Positions 1 to 8,600 of a stretch of DNA of 64,000 nt are shown here, one piece after another (the stretch's first letter is position 1; each line of letters begins with the position of its first letter). The notes below the pieces were generated by a model that saw only the letters and a list, made by a program, of their open reading frames with translations, made no database searches and was not told the origin of the DNA. The DNA is from an uncultured Eubacteriales bacterium (GTDB lineage Bacteria; Bacillota; Clostridia; Oscillospirales; Oscillospiraceae). The DNA lies in the NCBI GenBank assembly GCA_949296115.1, contig CASFNR010000018.1, positions 1 through 64,000 on the forward strand. Direction: 5' to 3'. The translations under genes and the position numbers were made by a program.

Positions 1-1368
1 CTTGCGGACTCTGAGCTCTACAGGGACATCGATCCGGAGGCCATCCACCGGGCTATGACGAAAAAGGGGGAAACCCTGAAACATCTATGGAAGAAATATA
101 ATGCTTCCGGCGTGGTAGACGGGCGCAGACCCCTTAGTTACCGCCAGTTTTGCAGGCGCTATTCCCAATGGCTGGACAGTACAAAGGTTACCTTCCACAT
201 TCAGCGGTTCCCCGGCGTGAATCTGGAAGTGGACTTTGCAGGAAAGATGCTTCACATTCAGGATCGACACCATCCCGTCCAGACGACTCCGGTGACAATC
301 TTTGTGGCAGCTCTGTCGTACAGCGATTATTTCTACATTGAGGGGATGACCTGCTGCGATATCAGCAACTGGATCCGGGTCAATAACAACGCGCTTGCCT
401 ACTTCGGCGGCGCCACCCAGACCGTCACCCCGGACAACTGCAAGGTGGCTGTTACGGAAAATAAGGACTGGATCAATCCCAGCCTCAATAAGGATTTTCA
501 GGCCTGGGCGGAGCACAACGGCACCGTCATCATGCCTGCCAAGGTAAGATCTCCCCGGTGGAAACCCTATGTGGAGGGGCATGTCAAAATCGTGACGATG
601 CACATTCTGGTGGATATGGATGAAATGACCTTCTATTCCCTGGAGGAGCTGAATGCCGTGCTTTGGGAAAAGATGGAACAGGAAAACCGGGGGAATTTCC
701 AGGGACTCAGCTATTCCAGGCGTGATTTGTTCGAGCGTGAAGAAAAGGAGTCGCTGCTGCCGCTTCCGGAGAACCCGTATGAGTATTTAGAACGGAAACT
801 GGTCAAGGTAAGCCAGGACTTCTCCTTCACCTATGACAAGGTCCACTATTCCATGCCCCGCAAGTATCTGAAGCAGACGCTGGAGATCCGTGCCGGGGCT
901 GAGAAGATCTATGTTTATCATGAAAACGGTGATTTCATCCGCACCCACGACAGATGCTACACACCCAAGAGCTGGGTCGTGATCCCTTCCGATATACCCA
1001 AGGAATACAGCGATTACGGGTACTGGAATAAGCCGTATTTTCTGGCAAAGGCAGAGAAGATTGGCCCTGATACCAAAATTCTCATTGAACAGGTGATGGA
1101 AAAGTTCCCGCATCCTGTCCAGTCCTTCCGCAGCTGCTACGGCATCCTTAGGTTTGCTGAGAAGTACGGAAAGAAGGCACTGGAGGCTTGCTGCCATGAT
1201 GCCATTCTCCATGGAAAGTGCAGCTATACCTACATTGCCAACACAATCTCCATATACGCAAAGCCGGTGGACAGAGATGCTGTAGTCACGGGCGCTTACA
1301 AGGATGACGACGACAAGTATTCCCTGCAGAACCTTCTCAAACGCCAGGAAGAAGGTGACTCCAGGTGA
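1..1368 (+). CDS. istA: IS21-family transposase IstA, 5' end cut by window edge
   Basis: IstA is the DDE transposase of IS21 elements; it binds the element ends and joins them to target DNA with help from the IstB ATPase. The frame is open from base 1, so the start and the N-terminal helix-turn-helix lie upstream of the window. The retained part shows the retroviral-integrase-like core with VDFAGK (first Asp), TPDNCKVAV (second Asp) and a candidate Glu in YVEGHV, followed by the typical C-terminal domain. It ends in TGA at 1366-1368 and overlaps the GTG of istB by four bases, the usual IS21 arrangement of coupled translation. No internal lesion is seen in the visible part. Confidence 0.92.
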   Translation, partial: LADSELYRDIDPEAIHRAMTKKGETLKHLWKKYNASGVVDGRRPLSYRQFCRRYSQWLDSTKVTFHIQRFPGVNLEVDFAGKMLHIQDRHHPVQTTPVTIFVAALSYSDYFYIEGMTCCDISNWIRVNNNALAYFGGATQTVTPDNCKVAVTENKDWINPSLNKDFQAWAEHNGTVIMPAKVRSPRWKPYVEGHVKIVTMHILVDMDEMTFYSLEELNAVLWEKMEQENRGNFQGLSYSRRDLFEREEKESLLPLPENPYEYLERKLVKVSQDFSFTYDKVHYSMPRKYLKQTLEIRAGAEKIYVYHENGDFIRTHDRCYTPKSWVVIPSDIPKEYSDYGYWNKPYFLAKAEKIGPDTKILIEQVMEKFPHPVQSFRSCYGILRFAEKYGKKALEACCHDAILHGKCSYTYIANTISIYAKPVDRDAVVTGAYKDDDDKYSLQNLLKRQEEGDSR

Positions 1369-2028
1369 ATAACGGTAATACAGATCTCGCCACCATGCTG
1401 GATGAGCTGAATCTGCCGCTGGCAGCAGAGCGCCTGACGGAGATCCTGAGCAGTCCGGAGCTGGGCAATTATTCGGCGGCTCAGCAGACTCATTAACAAG
1501 AACGCACAGATGGAGGAGCTGGTAACCAGCAGCGCCCGGCGTTACAACGAGGATGTGGTTCAGCAGCTTCGTTCCTTCCGATTCGCCGAGGATCGTTTGA
1601 ATGTGGGTGTCTACGGCGTCACCGCTGCCGGAAAATCCTATTTCATGTCCGCCTTCTGCCGGGAGGCCTGCCGTATGAACTACCGCTGCGTGTATATTGA
1701 TTACTGCGATCTGCTGGATGAGCTGCTGATCCTCAGCAAGCGGGACAGCCTGGAACGATACCGGAAACGGCTGAAGTACTATGCTCGGCTTCAGCTGCTG
1801 TTTATTGATGACTTTGCCATTAGCAGGTATTCCGAGGATGGAATTAAGATCCTGTACCACCTGATAAAGACCAGGACGGATCTTGGCACTTCCACCATGT
1901 TTACCTGCCAATATGCCCCCTCTGAATGGGGCAAGCAGCTTAGCGATGAGGAAGGCTGCTACGGCAAGTTGGACGGAATCCGCCGAAGACTCACCACTGG
2001 TTACACGGTCCATATTGAACGGTTGTAA
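1365..2028 (+). pseudogene. istB: IS21 helper ATPase IstB, frameshifted near the N-terminus
   Basis: IstB is the AAA+ ATPase that helps IstA choose and capture target DNA. Translation from the GTG at 1365, which overlaps the istA stop, runs about 43 codons and stops at TAA 1494-1496. The rest of IstB lies in a different frame from about 1472 to 2028, with Walker A GVTAAGKS, Walker B LLFIDDF and the C-terminal IstB signature. Joined together the parts give about 220 residues, whereas IstB proteins are usually near 250, and the conserved stretch between the first helix and the RLSRLI segment is missing. A small deletion plus frameshift fits best. An ATG at 1510 leaves an open 172-codon remnant with the ATPase core. 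Confidence 0.85.
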
Positions 2029-2045
2029 ACAGTCTGTTTAGGCCA

Positions 2046-2170
2046 CGATTACCCCTGGCGGCTGGCCGGACGATTACCCCTGGCGGCTGGCCGGAAATTA
2101 TGTCTTTGGCTGGCCGCCGATTATGGCCCGGAGTGGCCCGGGATTATGGCCCCGCTGGCCGGGCAAGATG
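2046..2170. repeat. Tandem repeats at the right end of the IS21 element
   Basis: A 25-bp unit beginning CGATTACCCC and ending GGCTGGCCGGA is repeated perfectly at 2046-2070 and 2071-2095. It is followed by three degenerate units that keep the ATTATG/ATTACC and GGCCGG blocks up to about 2170. IS21 termini are known to carry multiple transposase-binding repeats, and the position between istB and the resumption of IS66 coding fits that role. It is not a CRISPR array: the units touch and have no spacers. Confidence 0.7.
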
Positions 2171-2181
2171 GCCATATGCAA

Positions 2182-2358
2182 AAGGCAAACGGAATCGAGC
2201 CATTTGCCTATCTTCAGCATGTTCTGGTTCAGCTTCCCTACTTTGGCAAGTCCCCATCCCACGAAGACCTGGAAGCACTCATGCCCTGGGCGCCTGATAT
2301 TCAGCAGGAACACCGGATTCCAAACTCCGACGCTTATGTAAAAACCTATCTCGATTAA
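2182..2358 (+). pseudogene. 3' remnant of IS66-family transposase TnpC
   Basis: The frame ending in TAA at 2356-2358 encodes the C-terminal element of IS66 transposases: the block KANGIEPFAYLQHVL, then a leucine/proline turn, then DLEALMPW, matching the family pattern KANGLxPYxYL...LLPW. No start codon belongs to it. The coding enters directly from the IS21 right end, so IS21 interrupted an IS66 tnpC gene whose 5' part should lie beyond the left edge of the window. Confidence 0.8.
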
Positions 2359-2359
2359 C

Positions 2360-2385
2360 GGCAGGCCTCAACCACAAGGCCTGCC
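2360..2385 (+). terminator. Hairpin after the IS66 transposase tail
   Basis: GGCAGGCCT and AGGCCTGCC form a perfect 9-bp stem around an 8-nt loop, two bases after the tnpC stop, followed by a weak T-rich stretch (ATTTCTCG). It probably ends the transposase transcript. Confidence 0.5.
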
Positions 2386-2463
2386 ATTTCTCGTGTTCAC
2401 CGTGTGATTATTAAGCGGTTACTGTGGGGGAGCACCCCTCCTTTCTCGTTGGGATATATGAAA

Positions 2464-2492
2464 ACGCCGCCCATAGTCCCGTTGGGCGGCGT
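2464..2492 (-). terminator. Intrinsic terminator facing the minus-strand operon
   Basis: A 10-bp stem, ACGCCGCCCA pairing with TGGGCGGCGT, has a TTTTCAT tail on the minus strand. It lies about 210 bases past the stop of the GWAF-repeat gene and is the first good terminator for that transcript. Confidence 0.55.
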
Positions 2493-2705
2493 AATTCTCA
2501 AAGAATAAATTTTTTAGATAAAAACCTCTTGCTTGCTGCTTGCAAACCATTGATATGACTGGATTTTTCCAAGTCCTATAATTACACTCCGACCATGCGG
2601 AGTTGGGGCGCACATTTTGGAAGGCTTCCGTTTCATACCACCCGGAAGTTTATTGAGCGCTTAGGCGTGACTATTTCCAAAATTGCGTTTTCGTCCCGGA
2701 GCTGC
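2493..2705. other. Intergenic stretch with no recognised gene
   Basis: Open frames here are short, lack ribosome binding sites and resemble no family I know. A small hairpin, ACTCCG/CGGAGT, lies near 2587-2604. The stretch separates the IS66 end from the surface-polymer genes and is probably 3' untranslated sequence of the minus-strand operon. Confidence 0.4.
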
Positions 2706-4061
2706 TCATGGTTTCAGCGCAAACCCATTCTGCGATTCACGGACCAGCTGTCCCCAAACAAATCCCGCCAGTTGGTCACCGTTTTTCACGAACAGTTCCA
2801 GCGTATACGCCTCTTCTTCCAGCTCTGCCGCAGGAATCCGGGCGAGGTATCCGCTTTCCAGATAGTCGTCGCTCTCGTAGGCCTCTGCCACATCCGCACG
2901 TTCCCGGGACTCGGTTGTGAAGGTCTTGGTACCGTTTTCTCCGGTCAGCTGGACAAAAACCTCCTGCTCGGCGCAGTCCATGCCCTCCAGAAATGCCCAG
3001 CCGCTGATTTCCACCACCGATTCCGAAGAAACCACATTCTCTACCATCCGGGTTTCCAGGGTATCCTGAGAATTCAGCGCTTCCACCTTTTCAGACCGGA
3101 ACTCCGTCACCGGCGCAGCGGCACCGGCTGCCTGGTATGCAGCCGTTCCATCCTCCGAAATCTGGAGCGTTCCCTTTTCCGTGCCGGCAATCCGATCGCC
3201 ATTTTTCACATACAGTTCCAGGGTATAGCTGCCCGCTTCCAGCTCTGCCGCAGGAATCCGGGCCACATACCCGCTTTTCAGATAGCCGTCACTCCCGTAG
3301 GCCTCCGCCACATCTGCACGCTCCCGGGACTCGGTTGTGAAGGTCTTGGTACCGTTTTCTCCGGTCAGCTGGACAAAAACCTCCTGCTCAGCGCAGTCCA
3401 TGCCCTCCAGGAATGCCCAGCCGCTGATTTCAATGGTCTCTGCATCAAGCCCGACTTCGTCCACGGTGCAGCGAGAAATGGGTTCTTCCGCAACCAGTGT
3501 TTCTGTTTCAATTGACTGGAATATATATTCTTTAAATGTTCTTCCTTGTTTCAAAAATTTCTTTCCCGTACTTGCAAGGCCATAGTCCTGTTCATTTTCC
3601 CAGCAAAAAATATATAGTTCGTATATATCATCCTCCATGGTAATCGGTGAGAAAGAGGCAATTGCCCCCAGCATATTCGTGGATTCTTCCGATAATAAGT
3701 CCAAAAATGCTTCCTTTACTCCAGGCCGTCTAAGCAGTTCTGCTTCCAGAGAGTATACATTCTCCTCCGAAGCAAATATATACTTCACCTCTCTGTTTTC
3801 ATTACCAATATGGGTTTCAGAAAAAGCCCATCCACTCAATGCTGATTGCTGAAGCAAATTCGTTCCAATGGTATAGCCATCAAGATTTGCCCGGCAAACT
3901 GCTGTACCATTTTGGTAGTTCTCCATGCTGTCCTTTCTTAGATTTGTTCCAGATAGTCCGGCAAAAATCTCGTTGGAAAACAGAAGAAACAAAATGAATA
4001 CTGTACAAGCAAGTCCATACAAGATCCACTTGAACCGTGCTTTATTTATATTTATATTCAT
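2706..4061 (-). CDS. Membrane-anchored protein with GWAF repeat modules
   Basis: I do not recognise a named enzyme. The 451-residue protein has an N-terminal membrane anchor (about residues 11-30) and then an extracytoplasmic region with three copies of a beta-rich module marked by SGWAF. The first copy (about residue 75) is divergent; the second and third begin ISGWAFLEGMDCAEQ and are almost identical. Each ends with a YTLEL-KNGD strand, as in a jelly-roll-like domain. The ATG at 4061 has GGAGGTG seven bases upstream and overlaps the end of the sulfatase gene by 20 bases, so the two are translationally coupled. A role as a partner or polymer-binding subunit of that enzyme is inferred from the coupling. 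The C-terminal two modules come from a recent internal duplication. Confidence 0.7.
   Translation of the reverse strand: MNININKARFKWILYGLACTVFILFLLFSNEIFAGLSGTNLRKDSMENYQNGTAVCRANLDGYTIGTNLLQQSALSGWAFSETHIGNENREVKYIFASEENVYSLEAELLRRPGVKEAFLDLLSEESTNMLGAIASFSPITMEDDIYELYIFCWENEQDYGLASTGKKFLKQGRTFKEYIFQSIETETLVAEEPISRCTVDEVGLDAETIEISGWAFLEGMDCAEQEVFVQLTGENGTKTFTTESRERADVAEAYGSDGYLKSGYVARIPAAELEAGSYTLELYVKNGDRIAGTEKGTLQISEDGTAAYQAAGAAAPVTEFRSEKVEALNSQDTLETRMVENVVSSESVVEISGWAFLEGMDCAEQEVFVQLTGENGTKTFTTESRERADVAEAYESDDYLESGYLARIPAAELEEEAYTLELFVKNGDQLAGFVWGQLVRESQNGFALKP
2821..3433. repeat. Two near-identical direct repeats within the GWAF gene
   Basis: Bases 2821-3013 and 3241-3433 are direct repeats offset by exactly 420 bp (140 codons). 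The last roughly 105 bases differ at only two positions, and weaker similarity extends to about 2760 and 3180. The offset keeps the frame, so copy number could change by recombination without destroying the gene. Confidence 0.85.
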
Positions 4062-5496
4062 CTACCGGCACCTCCACCTGGTCATACTCTGTTCCGATCG
4101 CCAGATTCAACATCATTCGCAGTGTGTTAACAGCAGAAAGGTCTTTGTATTGGCTTAAGTCCTCCCCTCGATAGTAGAACGCATTGAAGAAATTATTTAT
4201 ATCATTCAACTCGAATTTTTCCATAAACAGTTCACTGTCCGTGCTGGCACGCGCTCCATGGTCTGACATTATCAGAATCAGTGCCTCAGGGTCATTTTCC
4301 GTTAAGTTTTCCGCTATCGAAAGAATTTTTTGGGATGCCAATTTATACACTCCTAAATAAATGCTATCGTCACGCCAGTTGTCCCATTCGTTGCTCGGAC
4401 GAACAATTCCATTTTCGTCAAAATAAAATGGCGTATGTGTAATCAGCATATGTGCCAGCGTGAAAGTGGGAATTTCCTCAATGCAACCATCTCCCGCCAT
4501 GAAATCGGCAATCATAATTTCTTCTCCAGATATTTTCACACACCAAGGGTAAAAAATCGTCTTTTTCCACAAAAGGGTGTTCAAATCATCACCGGTTGCA
4601 GTGACTGCATTTGCCGATGTTGTGAGTCCTTCTATCGGATAATCTTCACCATAATAGGAATTCGTTGTGATTGTTCTTACATTGTATCCCATTTCCGAAA
4701 GCAAAGAGAATAACTCTCCATTTTCACGGAGAACATCTTTCTCGGATGCAGAGACATAATTGTCAACGATGTAATCAAGATTTACCAGATTTGTGGTAAC
4801 TGTACTGGTCATAATACTCTCATTATGGCTGTCCATCGAAACCGTAAACCCAAGATCCTCCAAAGACTCTTTCAATTGCGTATTATCGTAGTGATAATAC
4901 TTTTCAATCTGGTTAAAACCGGCGAACTCATCAAAAATCAGCAGGTAAATATTGGGCAGGTCCGTCTGTCCTTCCACAGTCGTCCCCCCATCTTCGCTTT
5001 GCTGTCTCTTTTCCTCCTCCAATTGTCTGGCGTTCCACTTATTGATCTCTCCGGGAACGGCTGTCAGCAGGTTGATTACAACCAGCCCTCCAAATACCAG
5101 ACACAGCACCGATGCAGCAGTGCCTTCCATGTCCTTCGGAATAAACCGATACACCAAATAAGCCAGATGTGCCAGGATAAACAGAAAAATAGCAATGGTG
5201 TGCCAATAATAAAGTCCCGGGAACACTGCCAAAAGCAAATTCTCCAAGCCGGCAAAATTTTCAAACACCAGCATGAACAATACCGTCACGACAGCACTCT
5301 TGCCGGGGCTGCGGCTGATCAGCGCATTCACCCCGAAGAACACCAGCGCTCCTGCCGCAAACAGCAGCATTGGTTCCAGTACATCCCGGATGTCCGCTTC
5401 ATTGGAATTGTTCCCGTACAGAAATATTGCCGGAAAAATGCTGACAAATATTACTGTCAGGACAGGAATTATCCATTGTCTAATACTTTTTTTCAT
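4042..5496 (-). CDS. LTA-synthase-like sulfatase-family membrane enzyme
   Basis: This belongs to the alkaline phosphatase/sulfatase superfamily, whose membrane members transfer phosphoglycerol or phosphoethanolamine groups onto extracellular polymers. The N-terminal 150 residues contain several hydrophobic segments. The catalytic domain begins with LPNIYLLIFDEF (metal-binding Asp) and has the late SDHGAR motif, while the usual nucleophile Thr/Ser is probably within the MTSTVTTN segment. I place the start at the ATG at 5496 (MKKSIRQW), because AGGGAG lies eight bases upstream; an in-frame ATG at 5538 has no such site. The product is 484 residues. It is followed, with a 20-base overlap, by the GWAF-repeat gene. 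The transferred group cannot be read from sequence. Confidence 0.8.
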   Translation of the reverse strand: MKKSIRQWIIPVLTVIFVSIFPAIFLYGNNSNEADIRDVLEPMLLFAAGALVFFGVNALISRSPGKSAVVTVLFMLVFENFAGLENLLLAVFPGLYYWHTIAIFLFILAHLAYLVYRFIPKDMEGTAASVLCLVFGGLVVINLLTAVPGEINKWNARQLEEEKRQQSEDGGTTVEGQTDLPNIYLLIFDEFAGFNQIEKYYHYDNTQLKESLEDLGFTVSMDSHNESIMTSTVTTNLVNLDYIVDNYVSASEKDVLRENGELFSLLSEMGYNVRTITTNSYYGEDYPIEGLTTSANAVTATGDDLNTLLWKKTIFYPWCVKISGEEIMIADFMAGDGCIEEIPTFTLAHMLITHTPFYFDENGIVRPSNEWDNWRDDSIYLGVYKLASQKILSIAENLTENDPEALILIMSDHGARASTDSELFMEKFELNDINNFFNAFYYRGEDLSQYKDLSAVNTLRMMLNLAIGTEYDQVEVPVDEYKYK

Positions 5497-5633
5497 GCTC
5501 AATCTCCCTGAAATCATTTTTGTCAAAGCGTACAGCACAGATAACCATAAAAAGTTCCCCTATTTTATCGTGAGTGAAAGCCGAAGAGAATCCGACACAC
5601 CTCTCCCCGGCTTCCGCTTCAACCAAATTGTTG

Positions 5634-8600
5634 TCAGACTCCAGCACTGTATCTTTCTGCAATACCGGACATCACACTTTCCTCTCCCGGGCAATGCACA
5701 GTATAAGATGCAACAGCCAGCCCAAACAATTGTCCATTGTACTTCACCATTGCCTCCAGTGCCTCATCCACAAGTCCAACATGGAACGCATATTCATGAT
5801 TTTCAAGATAACGGCTCAGGATATGCGTCAGGTAATATACGCTTCCTCTTGCCGCAGCCGCATCCGCAGTCAGGTTCTCGCCATATGCGCAATACACTTC
5901 ATCCACAAATTTTCTTATGTTTTCCTCATACCACATATTGTGCATCTGAATGATTGCCTCGATCTCTTCCTTCGTCTTTTTATTGAAGGTCTTTACGGCG
6001 CCCTTCAGGCTCATTTCAACCTTTCTGCACAAATCCTCCCAGGAGCCTGCACTGCGGAAATCATCTGCATTTTCAAGCATCAGATTCATCACACAATGGC
6101 CGGTTACAATCCGGTTTGCCGCCGTTTGTGCGCTGATCTCTTCCACAGACATATTCGGCAGAATCTTTCTCATGGTCTTAACGTCCACTAATGCCCTCTT
6201 TAAATGATAAAATGCCGGTCTGGTGTGTGAATGAATTACTTGTACCGAGGAAAGCACTGCAATCGCATATCCCGCTCGAATCAATCGGATTCCCAAATCC
6301 AGATCTTCCGCAAAATCACCGCGGTATCGGAATTGAAGGAAGCATTCCCGGGAAACCAGACAAGTCACGTCGTTCAGTTGGGCATTCCGTCTTAAACTGT
6401 GATACGTCTTCTGCACCGGCATTTTCATAATCCGATCCGATTCCAGAATGTCCATATACTCTGAATGAAGCCAAATTGCAACCCTTCCCATTAGGTCGCA
6501 TTCAGGGCGGGGCTTCTCCACACAGGAAACCGCAACAACATTCTCATTCAAAATCGGCTGCAAAAGTCCGGAAATCCACTTTGTGCCATTCGGAAATGCA
6601 TCCTGCGTCATAAACAGGATGTACTCCCCACAGGCATTCTCTGCACCAAGATTTCTGGCATAGGAGTGGGAAAATTCCGACTGCTTAATCCGAATCACTT
6701 TTGCGCCCAGCTGTTCGGCCAGTTCTGCGGTTCCATCCCTGCTCTCGGAGTCAATAATTACAATCTCAACCTGTCCTACATTTTCCTGTTCCTGAAGAAT
6801 TCGAATCAATGGCTTCAACTCCGCACCTGCATTGAAGGCCGGGATGACAACGGATACCGTTCCCTGGTAAGGAGTGAGCAACTCTCCATGGCCTTTTATT
6901 TTGTGCAGAACTTGGTGCAGCCGTTGTTCAAACACATCCTGCGTAAAGTGCCGTTCATATAACTCCCGCGCACGTTCGTGCATCGGTCCCAGGTTGACAT
7001 TTTTATCCTCACATACAAAGTGAATACATCCCATCAGTTCTGCGGGATCGTTATTGTGATAAATCAATCCGGCGTTTTCCTGCTGCAGGATGTCCACAGA
7101 GCCGACGGTTTCGGAGCAAATCACAATCTTTCGCATCATCATTGCTTCCGTTACCGCAAGCGGCATCGGGTCATCCTTCGATGTGCAGATCAAGCAGTCT
7201 ATCTGTTCGTAGAAGGACACACGCTTCTGTCCTTCCAATTCTTCCCGAATGTGCAGCACATTCAGTGGGAATTCAAGGCGAAGCTCCAGAATGGCATCCG
7301 AAACCTCCGGAGAGTAGGCATTCCCAGCGAAAACAAATAAGCACTTCCTTCGCTGCTCCGAGGGAAGCATTCGAATCGCTTGTATCAGTATCTCAGGATT
7401 CTTCCTTTCCTCCTGCATTCCAATCAACGCAAAAACGGTTTTATCTTCTGCGTTCGTCAGAAGCACTTCCCTTGCTCCTGCATGAAGCTTGGTATAATCT
7501 GGAATATAGTAAAGCAAGTTGTTGACATGATAGCTGGGGCAGTGTTGCTTCAGAATCTTTTTCGCATAACGCCCAACGCAGAACACATGGATGTTCTCCT
7601 CCAGCTTCTGCGGCATTTGCGCCAGAGCCTCGGGATAATAAGATGCCTGCGCCTCGTGGATCCACCACAGCACCGGCGTCTGCACGCCATTAAGTGTCTG
7701 GATAATCGGCGCACCAACAATAGTATTTACGACAATATAGGAAAACAGTTTTGCACATTTTGCCACAAAGTCCGACTGATAAATTCCCTCAAAAATTACA
7801 ACAGGGATGCCTTCGCTGCACATCTGCTCAGTTAGAGCGCCATCTCTGGGAGACACAACTACCGGGAGCTGTCCCTTTCTTTTTACGGAGTCTGCGAAAT
7901 ACCCCAGTGCAATCGGCGCCCCTGTCAAATTCATTTCATGGGACACCAGCAGGCATTTTTCTTTGCCAGCATTCTCTTCCCCCAGCAAAACATCCGGATT
8001 GACGGCTCTTCCTCCCAGCTGCGTCAATAGCTCCAGCAATTGCTCCATATTCTGTGGATCCGCTGCGGGCTTTGGCAATTCCATCGGGGCAACGTGCTTT
8101 TGCTCGTTCCCAGTCGCTGATCCCGCCTCACGTGCAGAGCGAATTGACCGGTACAGAAGCTGTCCCGCTTTGGTTCGCTTGACCAATTCCAACGTCGCAC
8201 GGATTGGCTTGGTTATTTTCCAGCTTTGGGAGTTGATCAGCCGGGTATACTGCTGGTGAACTTGATCCGCATTCATACGCAGCTGCCCGCAGGACGCCTC
8301 CAGGTTCTGGTTCTGCTGCCGCAGGCTGATAATTTCCAGATTCCGGGAATGAATCATCGAACGAAGCAGTTGCTCTCTGAGTCGGTCTTCTTCAATCTCC
8401 TCCAATAAATCCTGGTATTTTTCCTTAAACTCCACGTTCCGCTGTTCTATTTCCGCACGAAGCAGCCCGCCTGACTCCTCCAGCTGCTCCGTCAGCTGCC
8501 TGTACTTTTCCTCATGTTCCAGTTGCAATTGCTCAATATTCTTATGCAATCCTTCCGTACAGTTTTCCAGGCAAGAAATTCGCTCCATCTGCGCATCCCG

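Larger units (their letters stand above)
1..2180 (+). mobile_element. IS21-family insertion sequence, left end outside the window
   Basis: The element consists of istA (open at the left edge), an overlapping but broken istB, and a right end made of tandem repeats (2046-2170). The right boundary is placed near the CA dinucleotide at 2179-2180, because IS21 elements end in CA and because IS66 transposase coding resumes at about 2182. The left end and target-site duplication cannot be seen. Orientation is plus. The broken istB suggests that this copy cannot move by itself. Confidence 0.8.
2181..2422 (+). mobile_element. IS66-family right end
   Basis: This is the tnpC tail followed by about 64 bp of non-coding sequence ending in AAGCGGTTAC at 2413-2422. 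Read inward, the end starts GTAACCGCTT, which resembles IS66 terminal inverted repeats beginning GTAA. The exact boundary is inferred from that motif, because the left end is not available for comparison. Confidence 0.55.

Noticed and set aside
2046..2170. CRISPR array
   Set aside because: The units touch without spacers and lie at the end of an IS21 element.
2419..2613. 64-codon minus-strand frame near the IS66 end
   Set aside because: It crosses the IS66 end and a terminator hairpin and has no ribosome binding site.
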